A stretch of 64,000 nt of DNA from Trichomonas vaginalis G3 (GCF_026262505.1 NC_067207.1:16646082-16710081); one strand, 5' to 3'. Shown: positions 45,690 through 54,114, counted from the stretch's first letter. The notes: generated by a model not told the origin, from the letters alone. Program-made: numbers and translations.

Positions 45690-46122
45690 GTTCTTACATA
45701 CAAAATAAAAAAATAAAAAAAATAAAACTAACTTTTTTTTCTATCTTAAGGAAATTCATGATTTTCATACGGAATCTCTATCCTCGGTTTTTCGAGGGTA
45801 GCAATCTTATGAGGAAATTCATGAAATTTGGTCATTTTTCAGCAAAAATAATGTTTATGTTAGAATGTTAGATCTAACATGTTTTCTAACACGTTTTCTA
45901 ACATGGTCTAAAACACACAAAACTCATGAAATTTCATACGGAATTCAGCAAAAATAATGTTTATGTTAGAATGTTAGATCTAACATGTTTTCTAACACGT
46001 TTTCTAACATGGTCTAAAACACACAAAACTCATGATTTTTGTGCTGAATTCAGCAAAAATAATGTTTATGTTAGAAGGTTAGATCTAACCTCTTTTCTAA
46101 CCTCTTTTCTACCCCAGTTATT
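45690..46122. repeat. Three hairpin repeats between genes (element B)
   Basis: Contains three copies of the dispersed hairpin repeat (about 45848-45906, 45958-46016, 46060-46115), two of the GTTAGAATGTTAG version and one of the GGTTAG version, separated by AACACACAAAACTCATGA. The last adjoins the stop of the following minus-strand gene. Confidence 0.8.
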
Positions 46123-47037
46123 TTATAAGCGTTTTACATGGTAAACGTTATGAATTCGTGAGACTTTAAACAGTTTTGTAGCTTCGATTTCCTCTGTCAG
46201 TACATCGAATGTTTTAACTATGCCGAAAGTCTCTTTATATTTCTTCTTGACATCAGATAGAAGGAAATCTTCTGCTGTTGGATAGTTTTTGTTCAGAAAT
46301 TCTAACATGTTCATTTTATCTTCTGCTGGTTTCTCTACTTCTTTCTTTAAATCTGCATAGTCGTTTCTCATTCTTTCTATCTCTTTGACGGAGTAGTTAT
46401 ATTTCCTCATTGCTGCCTTACATTTTGAACATTGCGGGTTCATTTTAGCATTGTACATTGAAATTTGTCCTGCAAGTACAACTAAAGCGTCAATGGTTTT
46501 CTTTAACTCAAAACATGCAGGTTTTATCTGTTCGTTCCATACTTTACCTCTTCTATCTTTATCTCTTATCTGCCATACACATTCAGCAACTAACGAAACA
46601 AAGTTGTCGTAGGTCTTAAACTCCCCAGATTTATATATGTCAGAGATGTTCTTATATACCATATCGCAGTCTTTGTCCATAACCTTATGGTTGCAATGAA
46701 ATCCTAGAAACTCATAGTTTACCTTACGAATGAACTTCTTTATTTCTACCGAGTCGGTTGTTTTTACTTCTATTTCGTCAAATTCGGGAATAGTAAGCTT
46801 TTGTTGTTGGATTTCAGGAAGTTTGGGTAGATGGTCGATGAGGTCCTGCATGTCGTAAAGATACTGTCCATTTGTTTCATCCTGTGCGGTGCAATCTAAA
46901 TTATTTGTTAAAAGTTCTTGCTTTATCTTCTGGATTGTTGTTTCGAAAGTATATGAAGAAGGAATGAAGCTTTTCATCTCTACTAACATAGATGTTGGAT
47001 TCATGACTAAAGAGTTTGGTGCTGTTGTTGCTAACAT
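46123..47037 (-). CDS. Conserved element A/B protein, unknown function (element B)
   Basis: 304 residues, open, homologue of 9520-10434 and of equal length. The CSKCKAAMRKYNYSVKEIER region and the C-terminal domain are conserved; differences concentrate near residues 35-50. TTTTTATTGTAAGAACATG and the A/T-palindrome motif precede the start, exactly as in A. Confidence 0.7.
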   Translation of the reverse strand: MLATTAPNSLVMNPTSMLVEMKSFIPSSYTFETTIQKIKQELLTNNLDCTAQDETNGQYLYDMQDLIDHLPKLPEIQQQKLTIPEFDEIEVKTTDSVEIKKFIRKVNYEFLGFHCNHKVMDKDCDMVYKNISDIYKSGEFKTYDNFVSLVAECVWQIRDKDRRGKVWNEQIKPACFELKKTIDALVVLAGQISMYNAKMNPQCSKCKAAMRKYNYSVKEIERMRNDYADLKKEVEKPAEDKMNMLEFLNKNYPTAEDFLLSDVKKKYKETFGIVKTFDVLTEEIEATKLFKVSRIHNVYHVKRL

Positions 47038-47039
47038 GT

Positions 47040-47490
47040 TCTTACAATAAAAATAAAAAATATTTTTTTTAAAAAACTAACTTTATTTTTTATGTTTTTT
47101 GTGAAAGTGTCAAAACTCATGAATTTCATGAGTTTTCTACGATGTTAGAAAACGTGTTAGAAAACGTGTTAGATCTAACATTCTAACATAAACATTATTT
47201 TTGGGTCTTTTACGCTCATTACGAAGAAGAAGTCTTAACAAAACATTTACGATGAAGAAGTTTCGACAAAACATTTACGATGAAATTCATGAAAATTCAT
47301 GAAAATTCAAGAGGTTAGAAAAGAGGTTAGAAAAGAGGTTAGATCTAACCTTCTACCCTAAATTATATTTTTGCCGAATTCTGTATAAAACTCATGAGTT
47401 TTCTACGATGTTAGAGAAAACATGTTAGAAAACATGTTAGATCTAACATTCTAACATAAACATTTATTTTTGTCGAAAAAAATGGTTCAT
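47040..47490. repeat. Hairpin and 25-bp repeats (element B)
   Basis: Three hairpin-repeat copies (about 47130-47195, 47305-47365, 47400-47465) in alternating versions, and a few 25-bp units (ACGAAGAAGAAGTCTTAACA). No gene. Confidence 0.8.
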
Positions 47491-48153
47491 TTACTCACAA
47501 TATTTTTGTACAAAACAACCCCAAGCTTTTAACCTCTCTTCTGCAGCTTCTAATGCTATCTTAGCGAGTTCATATTCTCTAAATTCTCTCTTTAAATCTT
47601 CTTGTTCCCATTGGTCTAGTTCGTATGGCGAGTCTCTATAACCAGAACATATCTCACGTTCATGTTCTATTTGTTTAAGCACATTTTTTCTAACTTCTTG
47701 TTCGAACAAAGGTTTAGCATTCTTTACTGTATCTTCAAGTTCTTCTTCATCTAATTTCTCATGAACTTTCTTGTCTATGGAGTCCAGAATTTTTCCAACT
47801 GCTATACAATATTTTGGAGAAGCCCACATTGCTATATAGTTTATAAGTCTTGGGTCTACATACATTCCTCTAACCTGTTTGATTTCATCCGGAATTCCTG
47901 CATGAACTGTGTATAAAAAGCAACCCGCTGTTTTCCGCGGGTTGGTATATTCTTCACAAAATGCCTTAAAATACTCTTCCCAGGACTTATTTTCCAACAA
48001 CCTTCTAAAGTCTTTCCTAAACTGCTGACACATATTTGTTGCATTTATATAACCATCCTTGTCTCTACGTAAGACTTCAATACCGTTGTAAGTGCCTTTT
48101 GTGAATGTTTCGCCATTAGATTTGTTCGTGAACGTTTTTGCTTCGACTGTCAT
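47491..48153 (-). CDS. KilA-N domain protein
   Basis: 220 residues, open. The KilA-N domain occupies residues 15-125 (YNGIEVLRRDKDGYINATNM, then WEEYFKAFCEEY, GMYVDPRLINYIAMWASPKY), followed by a charged helical region of about 90 residues with coiled-coil character. DNA-binding role expected. The leader has TTTTTATTGTAAGAACAGT and AAAAAAAATATTTTTT. In element A this place is held by two small unrelated genes. Confidence 0.82.
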   Translation of the reverse strand: MTVEAKTFTNKSNGETFTKGTYNGIEVLRRDKDGYINATNMCQQFRKDFRRLLENKSWEEYFKAFCEEYTNPRKTAGCFLYTVHAGIPDEIKQVRGMYVDPRLINYIAMWASPKYCIAVGKILDSIDKKVHEKLDEEELEDTVKNAKPLFEQEVRKNVLKQIEHEREICSGYRDSPYELDQWEQEDLKREFREYELAKIALEAAEERLKAWGCFVQKYCE

Positions 48154-48188
48154 ACTGTTCTTACAATAAAAATAAAAAAAATATTTTT

Positions 48189-48239
48189 TGGTGGGACGTC
48201 GGACATTCGTTTGTGGCTTAACCGTCGGACCACAAACGA
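48189..48239 (-). other. 18-bp remnant of the proline-rich gene start, with hairpin
   Basis: On the minus strand ATGTCCGACGTCCCACC equals the start of the gene at 8309 in element A, at the equivalent place in the gene order. Only these bases remain. Just beside it CGTTTGTGG at 48209 pairs with CCACAAACG at 48231, a perfect 9-bp stem with a 13-base loop. Confidence 0.65.
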
Positions 48240-48556
48240 TAAAAATCTCTGCTCCTAGCAGTACTGCTACTGACAGTAGCAGTACTTTTACTGACAGTAG
48301 CAGTACTTTTACTGACAGTAGCAGTACTTTTACTGACAGTAGCAGTACTTTTACTGACAGTAGCAGTACTTTTACTGACAGTAGCAGTACTTTTACTGAC
48401 AGTAGCAGTACTTTATCGTCGAAAACCCTCTCAAATTTTCCTTTTTACTGACGGTAGCAGTACTTTTACTGACAGTAGCAGTACTTTTACTGACAGTAGC
48501 AGTACTTTTACTGACAGTAGCAGTACTTTTACTGACAGTAGCAGAGATTTTTATCG
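48237..48556. repeat. 21-bp palindrome-rich tandem array with inverted flanks
   Basis: Two blocks (about 48259-48412 and 48448-48545) of a 21-bp unit containing ACTGACAGTAGCAGTAC. The array is bracketed by CGATAAAAATCTCTGCT at 48237 and its reverse complement AGCAGAGATTTTTATCG at 48540. A 35-base spacer divides the blocks. One frame reads as SSTFTDS repeats, which I regard as fortuitous. Confidence 0.88.
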
Positions 48557-48560
48557 TCCA

Positions 48561-48680
48561 ACCTTACAAATGTAAACTTATATCGTTCTATTTTCTTCAC
48601 TAGGGTCTAACACCAAAGTAACCTTACAAATGTAAACTTATATCGTTCTATTTTCTTCACTAGGGTCTAACACCAAAGTA
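48561..48680. repeat. 60-bp direct duplication
   Basis: Two adjacent identical 60-bp copies beginning ACCTTACAAATGTAAACTTA and ending CACCAAAGTA. Position lies between the 21-bp array and the tRNA-like gene. Confidence 0.9.
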
Positions 48681-48713
48681 ACCTATGTACATGAAATTTC
48701 ACTGCATAAAAGG

Positions 48714-48719
48714 AAAAAA
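48714..48719 (-). terminator. Pol III-type T6 terminator of tRNA-like gene
   Basis: Reading the minus strand, TTTTTT occurs three bases after the 3' end of the tRNA-like sequence, the usual position and form of an RNA polymerase III terminator. Confidence 0.6.
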
Positions 48720-48721
48720 CC

Positions 48722-48796
48722 TGCGCGAATCGGGATTTGAACCGAGGTCTTCGACGCCTTTAACGAGGTAGCCCATACCACTGAGCTATGAGCCGC
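48722..48796 (-). tRNA. Degenerate tRNA-like gene inside element B
   Basis: 75 bases with a consensus A box (TAGCTCAGTGG, 48778-48788 on the minus strand) and B box (GGTTCAAATCC, 48733-48743), an intact D arm and a standard T loop. The other stems are poor: by hand the acceptor stem pairs at only three of seven positions, the anticodon stem at three of five and the T stem at about three of five. The central loop bases in the anticodon position are AAA. Possibly a tRNA relic or a Pol III-transcribed tRNA mimic; normal aminoacylation seems unlikely. Confidence 0.55.
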
Positions 48797-48886
48797 TTAC
48801 ATATTCACAAAAATAAATTGTTTTCATGAGTTTTCTACGATGTTAGAAAACGTGTTAGATCTAACATTCTACCCTAAAAGTATTTT

Positions 48887-49747
48887 TCAATACTTTTTCA
48901 GCACTTTTCCGTAGTTGTATATGAAAGACAATTCGAGATAAAAGTCATAGTACAATGGAATAATATGTTGCACACCATTTGTTGTGAACCAAACTTGAAA
49001 GTCAGAGAAACTGTTACTAGGTGGTTCGTAGAATTTAGAAGCAAAGTCATAAAAGTCCTTGCCAATACATAGAAAACTATTGTTGCTTGAACTGAAACTT
49101 GCATGACACATAACATTTTGAGGGTCAAACACGTTTCTATAAACTGTCAAATCTGCTGGTGGATGTATAAATTTAAAAGGACCGTCAGGTGGTAATGGTT
49201 CGTTCTGGTTTAGTAACCGAAGAAATTGTGCCCAAGAACGTTTGTCTACTTGCCAAAATAAAAACTGTGTATCTCTTGGAGGGTTAATTTCAATCTTTTG
49301 AAATGAAACGGTGGAGTTCATCTTATCGTATTCTAGTTTCAGATAGTACGTTCCGTTTAGTAAAGAGTCGTATTTTTCTTGAAATTCCCAATAGTATTTG
49401 TTTATTTGAGTTTGAAAGTCATTTAGAGTTTTCTCAAGACTTTCGTCTGAACGAACTGTAAAGATTCTCATTTCGTCAAATTTGTCTATTAGACCATCAT
49501 CACCTTTATACTGACCATGAAAATCTACTGCGAACATAAATGCGTTAGTTCTATTTGAAAACAAAACTCTTCTAAATCCTATTGCCTTTGCTTCTGAAGG
49601 ACTTTGAAGCCAACGAATTGGATAGTCAAACTTGTATGTTCGGGATGAAATTTCTTCATCTGATACAGTCCTACCGGCATTTGTAAAGATATAGTCTAAC
49701 GGTTTTGTATCTGCTACTTTTGTTCTTTGTTTTTCAACCTGAAACAT
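48887..49747 (-). CDS. Element B protein with a paralogue at 54115, putative virion protein
   Basis: 286 residues, open. The N-terminal part has KPLDYIFTNAGRTV, FDYPIRWLQSPSEAKAIGFR; the rest is beta-rich with many aromatic residues (GTYYLKLEYDKMNSTVSFQK, TQFLFWQVDKRSWAQFLRLL). A second gene of the same family lies at 54115-54945. No family recognised; composition and a TATTTTTACATATATTAAATG leader place it with the capsid-class genes, so a minor capsid or surface protein is inferred. Confidence 0.6.
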   Translation of the reverse strand: MFQVEKQRTKVADTKPLDYIFTNAGRTVSDEEISSRTYKFDYPIRWLQSPSEAKAIGFRRVLFSNRTNAFMFAVDFHGQYKGDDGLIDKFDEMRIFTVRSDESLEKTLNDFQTQINKYYWEFQEKYDSLLNGTYYLKLEYDKMNSTVSFQKIEINPPRDTQFLFWQVDKRSWAQFLRLLNQNEPLPPDGPFKFIHPPADLTVYRNVFDPQNVMCHASFSSSNNSFLCIGKDFYDFASKFYEPPSNSFSDFQVWFTTNGVQHIIPLYYDFYLELSFIYNYGKVLKKY

Positions 49748-49806
49748 TTAATATATGTAAAAATATACTGTTTTAAAAGTAAACGTTTTTACTTCATATT
49801 TCTCAT

Positions 49807-50526
49807 CTAACAAACATGTTGTCTGACTGCTTGAGGGTTAGGTTGGTACCATTCGAACTTTACACTTGCAATTCCTTCAATTGCATTCAAAATATCGGAG
49901 TCTGAATCAGCCATTTGTTCTCTCTTTGTAGTCTTGAAAGCGTCAAGAAGCATTGCAGCTGTTGTGACATTGCCATGTGCATAGTATATATGACCATCCA
50001 AATCTGTTACGGTTAGTCTGAGATTGTATCCTTTCTTATTTCCGTCTTGTATGGCAGCAAGTACACCCATGAAGCCTTCTTTGTTCTTTCCATCGTCAAA
50101 GTTTACTGTAAAGGTTCGACCGGATGTAATTTTACTTCTAACTTCACGATACTTTTCATATGCATATCTTGTTCTTTCCATGGGAGCATGACCATCCTCT
50201 GCACTACCTTTTTTCCTTCTCAAAGGATGCAATTGTTCGTCATGTTTCCAGTAGAATCTGGCAAAGCCGTCGTGTCCTTCAACTTGAGGCTCACTAACAT
50301 TGAAAGGCAAGTTCATAAGACGTTCTTCTTCTAACCTCTCTAGTCTGTTTGGATAATTGGCGCGCGCTGTTTCCAAGTCCATCTCGTAGGTCAGACCAGA
50401 CAATTTGTCATAGACTTTTATGGGTCTTCCCTTCCTATATTTAAACTTCTTCGAAACTCTCCAACCATATCTTTCTAACTCTGCTTTTATTCTAGCAGAC
50501 CTTCTGTCCATTCTATATGGGGGCAT
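49807..50526 (-). CDS. Element B protein, basic N-terminus, unknown function
   Basis: 239 residues, open. Begins MPPYRMDRRSARIKAELERY and is strongly basic for 40 residues, then a mixed alpha/beta body with GRTFTVNFDDGKNKEGFMGV and LRLTVTDLDGHIYYAHGNV. No family recognised. The upstream sequence has AAAAAAATATGTTTTTTT and TTTTTATAAAAATG, the helicase-class leader, suggesting a non-structural role. Confidence 0.6.
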   Translation of the reverse strand: MPPYRMDRRSARIKAELERYGWRVSKKFKYRKGRPIKVYDKLSGLTYEMDLETARANYPNRLERLEEERLMNLPFNVSEPQVEGHDGFARFYWKHDEQLHPLRRKKGSAEDGHAPMERTRYAYEKYREVRSKITSGRTFTVNFDDGKNKEGFMGVLAAIQDGNKKGYNLRLTVTDLDGHIYYAHGNVTTAAMLLDAFKTTKREQMADSDSDILNAIEGIASVKFEWYQPNPQAVRQHVC

Positions 50527-50559
50527 TTTTATAAAAATAAAAAAATATGTTTTTTTTCT

Positions 50560-51144
50560 TTACTTTACATAACCGCCTGCTGCCATAAGTCTTTGACGCC
50601 AACCCATACCAGCTAATGAAGGTTGACTTGGTTTAGTTTGGAAACTAAACTTTGTTTTTGGTTTATCTTCAGTTTTTGGCTCACCTTCTTCTATCTGTTT
50701 TTCGTCACTTTTCGGTTCACCTGACTTTACTTCACTTGCAGGTATAGTTGTGTCGTCAACATCTTCATAAATATCATATGCCATTTGTTTTTGTTTTCCT
50801 TTCAACTTTTTGTGTTTGTTGTAAAGTTTAGAATATTTCGACTCTAAGTCAATGAGATGTTCTATAATGAACTGTTGATCGGTGAAGTAAACTTTTCCAT
50901 CTGTTGTCTCTTTAGTTCCTTCAGACTTCAATATTTTATTTGTGAGAGTCTGTTTCTTTTTTGAGATACTAGCCGTTCCATTTCTATGAAAAGTGACTTT
51001 ATAGTTAGGGTTTGTATTTCCAGACCTGGCACTTTCTATTATTGAATTTTTCTCTTCATCTGTAAGTTCTTTGACAGGTTTTGACAATGGTTCTGAACTT
51101 TTTGTTTGTGGTGTCAAATCTACCGTTTCAACTTCTTCGGTCAT
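50560..51144 (-). CDS. Charged, largely disordered element B protein
   Basis: 194 residues, open. Acidic and lysine-rich linkers flank a central coiled coil (FIIEHLIDLESKYSKLYNKH), and the tail has SLAGMGWRQRLMAAGGYVK. No family recognised. The leader TTTTTTACTGAGATGAAATG is the same as that of the next small gene. The composition suggests a scaffold or core protein. Confidence 0.6.
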   Translation of the reverse strand: MTEEVETVDLTPQTKSSEPLSKPVKELTDEEKNSIIESARSGNTNPNYKVTFHRNGTASISKKKQTLTNKILKSEGTKETTDGKVYFTDQQFIIEHLIDLESKYSKLYNKHKKLKGKQKQMAYDIYEDVDDTTIPASEVKSGEPKSDEKQIEEGEPKTEDKPKTKFSFQTKPSQPSLAGMGWRQRLMAAGGYVK

Positions 51145-51163
51145 TTCATCTCAGTAAAAAATT

Positions 51164-51316
51164 TTAGTTTGGTTTGTTTTCAACTGGTTGTTGTTGTTTT
51201 TTAAGTCGGTCTAAAACTTCCTGAGGTATAGGAAGAACTTGACAAACACGTTGTGTAACTGCTGGAAGTCGACAAATCCATCTTGAACCCATTTGTCTCA
51301 ATGCTGTATTGTTCAT
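51164..51316 (-). CDS. Small element B protein (50 aa)
   Basis: MNNTALRQMGSRWICRLP followed by AVTQRVCQVLPIPQEVLDRL and a KQQQPVENKPN tail. The leader TTTTTTACTGAGATGAAATG is identical in form to that of the gene at 51144, and the ATG lies at the same distance, which supports a real gene despite its size. No family recognised. Confidence 0.55.
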   Translation of the reverse strand: MNNTALRQMGSRWICRLPAVTQRVCQVLPIPQEVLDRLKKQQQPVENKPN

Positions 51317-51335
51317 TTCATCTCAGTAAAAAACT

Positions 51336-51735
51336 TTACATTCCCCAAGTTTGAGGTGGTTGCGGTTGGTTATTGTTTACCCACTGTTGTGCATGGTTAT
51401 ATCCTCTGTTAAAGAATCTTTCACCTTGGTCCATATAGTGTCCTGCTTGGTTATAGTAGTCATTTGCTTTGTTATAATAGTTTCCTGCTTGTCTTCCTAC
51501 ATTGTCCATCCATCCTTGAACTTTTTCTTGTTTCAGGATTTGGAATAAGATTTGCTGCATCTCGTGCTACATCCCAACCTTTCTGTACAGTTTGTATAAT
51601 AGGTTGTGCTTTCTCTTTCAGTATACCTAATGTACTCAAAATCTTCCTTCCAACTCCAAATACACCTCTGGCTATTGTTCCCACTGCGGGCAAAAATCTG
51701 GATGCAACTCCTGCTAATGCGCCAAATAAACCCAT
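51336..51735 (-). pseudogene. Small amphipathic/coiled element B protein
   Basis: Starts MGLFGALAGVASRFLPAVGT, a glycine-rich amphipathic N-terminus, continues with IARGVFGVGRKILSTLGIL and ends in an N/Y/Q-rich segment (AGNYYNKANDYYNQAGHYM). The N-terminus resembles membrane-active capsid-internal proteins such as adenovirus protein VI by composition only. Divergent from the integrase gene. About one break. Confidence 0.5.
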
Positions 51736-51751
51736 TTCTTATGGTTAAAAA

Positions 51752-52711
51752 ATGACGAATCCAAACAAGGACCCCTATGTTTCTAAGGCAACAAAGAAAG
51801 CACTCATGATAAAAATCTTTAGTTCAACACCAAATGCTTGGTTTATGGATATCTTGGAAAACATTCCGAGGTATAGAGAAGATGGACCACCATACTGGCT
51901 AATATTTGTCGGTCAAAACACAAGATACTGTGAAGCCATACCATTACAGTCCAAAAATATTTTAGATGTGAAAACTGCTTTGACAATATTCGTTGACAAA
52001 TACCATCCAACAAAACTGACATCTGACTGTGAAAGTTCTTTCAAATCAGATGATGTAAAAAACTATCTGCGTTCAAAAAATGTAAACCAATATTTCATTG
52101 TCGACCAAAACCATTCTGCTCTTGGTGTCATTGACAGTTGTATAAAAATCTTAAGAGACTTAAACCAACCACAAGGTGGTGAGGTAGATGAAATGTCATA
52201 TGACGACAAGTATAGACATTTCTCCATGGCAAAGATGAGACAAGTTTTAAATATTTACAATAGCCGTAAACAAAAAGGTTTGGGAAACCACTCCCCCGAA
52301 GAAATGAAAAACAACCCTGACTTAGAGAAAGACTATATATTTAATAGTTTAGTCAAAAGAGACAAACAAGAAAGAATGCCAGGCTTCAAACTTCAGAAAG
52401 GTGACAAAGTAAAAATAGAAATACCTAAACGCGACCCATATGAAAATACTATTGACTATGACAACAATGGGAACCCGACAGGTACTCACATTCGTGTTCG
52501 TAAAAATAGAAGAAAGTATACAAGAGAATATTATGAAGTTTTAGGCAAACATGGCAAAATGTACAGACTGCAAGCAGAAGATAAAACGACTATTGTCAGA
52601 CCTCGTTTCAAACTTGTTAAGGTTCAAGGTGGTATACTTTCAAAGACAGTTCCTAACAAATATAAGACAACTCCTGACGAATATGCTAAAGAAGTTGAAA
52701 ATGACGACTAA
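51752..52711 (+). CDS. Integrase, rve family (element B)
   Basis: 319 residues, open. The RNase-H-like core includes AWFMDILENI, YWLIFVGQNTRYCEAIPLQS and KLTSDCESSFKSDDVKNYLR followed by HSALGVIDSCIKILRDL, the order of segments found in Maverick integrases. The C-terminal part (GFKLQKGDKVKIEIPKRDP, EYYEVLGKHGKMYRLQAED) is an SH3/chromo-like DNA-binding domain. The enzyme cuts and joins element ends to host DNA, producing the 5-6 bp duplication seen around B. Its 3' end overlaps that of the fibre gene by four bases. Confidence 0.88.
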   Translation: MTNPNKDPYVSKATKKALMIKIFSSTPNAWFMDILENIPRYREDGPPYWLIFVGQNTRYCEAIPLQSKNILDVKTALTIFVDKYHPTKLTSDCESSFKSDDVKNYLRSKNVNQYFIVDQNHSALGVIDSCIKILRDLNQPQGGEVDEMSYDDKYRHFSMAKMRQVLNIYNSRKQKGLGNHSPEEMKNNPDLEKDYIFNSLVKRDKQERMPGFKLQKGDKVKIEIPKRDPYENTIDYDNNGNPTGTHIRVRKNRRKYTREYYEVLGKHGKMYRLQAEDKTTIVRPRFKLVKVQGGILSKTVPNKYKTTPDEYAKEVENDD

Positions 52712-54096
52712 GCAATTCTATACCATGCACAAACTGTCATGTAACGTGGCATGTATTTTTTACCTCGTCCTGTAGATGTTGTTGTAAAAGTATGTTGGTG
52801 GTTTCCTCCTGGTTCAGTTTGTCGAAAAGTCTTTTTTGCTGAATGGTTATAATCTGGAGATAAAACGTCATAGCCAGCTTCATACTCTGAGTTGTATAAT
52901 GGGTGGTCTCTTAATGAGTGGCTATGGTCACCAGAAAAGTTTGTAGTTCCTGTATGAGTGTGCGGTGGAAGGTTGTCGACAGATATCCTTTTGCTTCCAC
53001 CTGTTTCCTTTGAAGAGTTTGCACAATACAAAAACCTTTCGAGTATTTGAGTCCAAGTTCCAAAACCAAGTACTACTTCTGGTCTGGTAGAGTTCATTGA
53101 CGTATAAATAGAGCCTATAGGATATAATGTTTGAAGTATTTCTGTCTTTAATGTTTGAAGCTCTGTTTTGTCTGCTTTCTTGTCATATAAATCTTGAGCA
53201 GTGAATTTAACTTTATTTTCATCCTCCATGACATAAACATCTCTACATCTAATGTATCTCATCGTTGTTATGTTTTTATCCGATGTTAAACCTTCTGGAA
53301 AGTTAGGAGGTTTCCAATCTAATACATCCCCACCAGTTTCTTCAACCGTTCCTGCAATATTTTCTATAGCAACAGTTGTAAAACTTGTATGTGTATGGTT
53401 CTTGTCAGCTTTGTCATCTAACTTTTCTTGTAAGTTTGCAATATTTGCAATGGTATGTGTATGTCCAACGTCACTTTTCCTGTTTAAGGTTTCTTGTAAG
53501 TTTGTAATATTTGCAATGGTATGTGTATGGTTCTTGTCGGCTTTAAGGTCTAAACACCCTGAAACCCATCCTGTATCGGCTTTAGCTTTTAAAATCTTCA
53601 TTGTCCGTTCATGGTACCAGTCAACCCTTTCTTTAATTTCATTGTCTTTTTCATCCACATATTCCTTATCTGCCTTCTTCACTAACGCACTAGCCACACA
53701 TGCTAACTCATCGTCAACATATGTTTTATCTGCTTTCTTTTCAACATCCTCTTTCGTTGCATAAGCTTTGTTAGCTCTTTCTTCTTCTTTTGCTATTGCA
53801 TCGTCTACATACTCTTTGTCAGCTTTGTTGTCAACATCTGCTTTCAAAAGAAGTTCATCTATAGGTTTCTCGTTTAAAGTTCGTTTTGTTGGATTTATAC
53901 AAACAGTATGGTTCTTATTGTCTTGAAACAGAAACTCATCTGTCATTGGGTTTAATGTCAGTTTTAGGTTTCCTTCTTTCAATGACTCAGATATCTTAGA
54001 ATAGTTTGAAAAGTTTGTTGTGTTCTTATTTAGAGCTTGCATAATGAGTTGTCGGTTGTGTTGTATTTCTCTCATAGACGCTGTTTCATTTGACAT
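52708..54096 (-). CDS. Phage-tail-fibre-like protein
   Basis: 462 residues, open. N-terminal 80 residues globular; residues 85-165 carry KADKEYVDD-type coiled repeats; then KADKNHTHTIANI repeats; then a C-terminal domain with LYPIGSIYTSMNSTRPEVVL, FGTWTQILERFLYC, LPPHTHTG, DHSHS, NHQHTF and MPRYMTVCAWYRIA. The last domain matches the collar/gp10-gp12 type C-terminal domain of phage fibres, in which histidine pairs bind metal in a trimeric shaft. In a capsid-bearing element it most likely decorates the particle and binds the host surface. Leader of the capsid class (TTTTATCTAGAATAAAAATG). Confidence 0.8.
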   Translation of the reverse strand: MSNETASMREIQHNRQLIMQALNKNTTNFSNYSKISESLKEGNLKLTLNPMTDEFLFQDNKNHTVCINPTKRTLNEKPIDELLLKADVDNKADKEYVDDAIAKEEERANKAYATKEDVEKKADKTYVDDELACVASALVKKADKEYVDEKDNEIKERVDWYHERTMKILKAKADTGWVSGCLDLKADKNHTHTIANITNLQETLNRKSDVGHTHTIANIANLQEKLDDKADKNHTHTSFTTVAIENIAGTVEETGGDVLDWKPPNFPEGLTSDKNITTMRYIRCRDVYVMEDENKVKFTAQDLYDKKADKTELQTLKTEILQTLYPIGSIYTSMNSTRPEVVLGFGTWTQILERFLYCANSSKETGGSKRISVDNLPPHTHTGTTNFSGDHSHSLRDHPLYNSEYEAGYDVLSPDYNHSAKKTFRQTEPGGNHQHTFTTTSTGRGKKYMPRYMTVCAWYRIA

Positions 54097-54114
54097 TTTT
54101 ATTCTAGATAAAAT

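Noticed and set aside
48188-48451. 87-residue SSTFTDS-repeat protein
   Set aside because: It arises because the 21-bp repeat is a multiple of three; no leader motif, and the array is palindromic on both strands.
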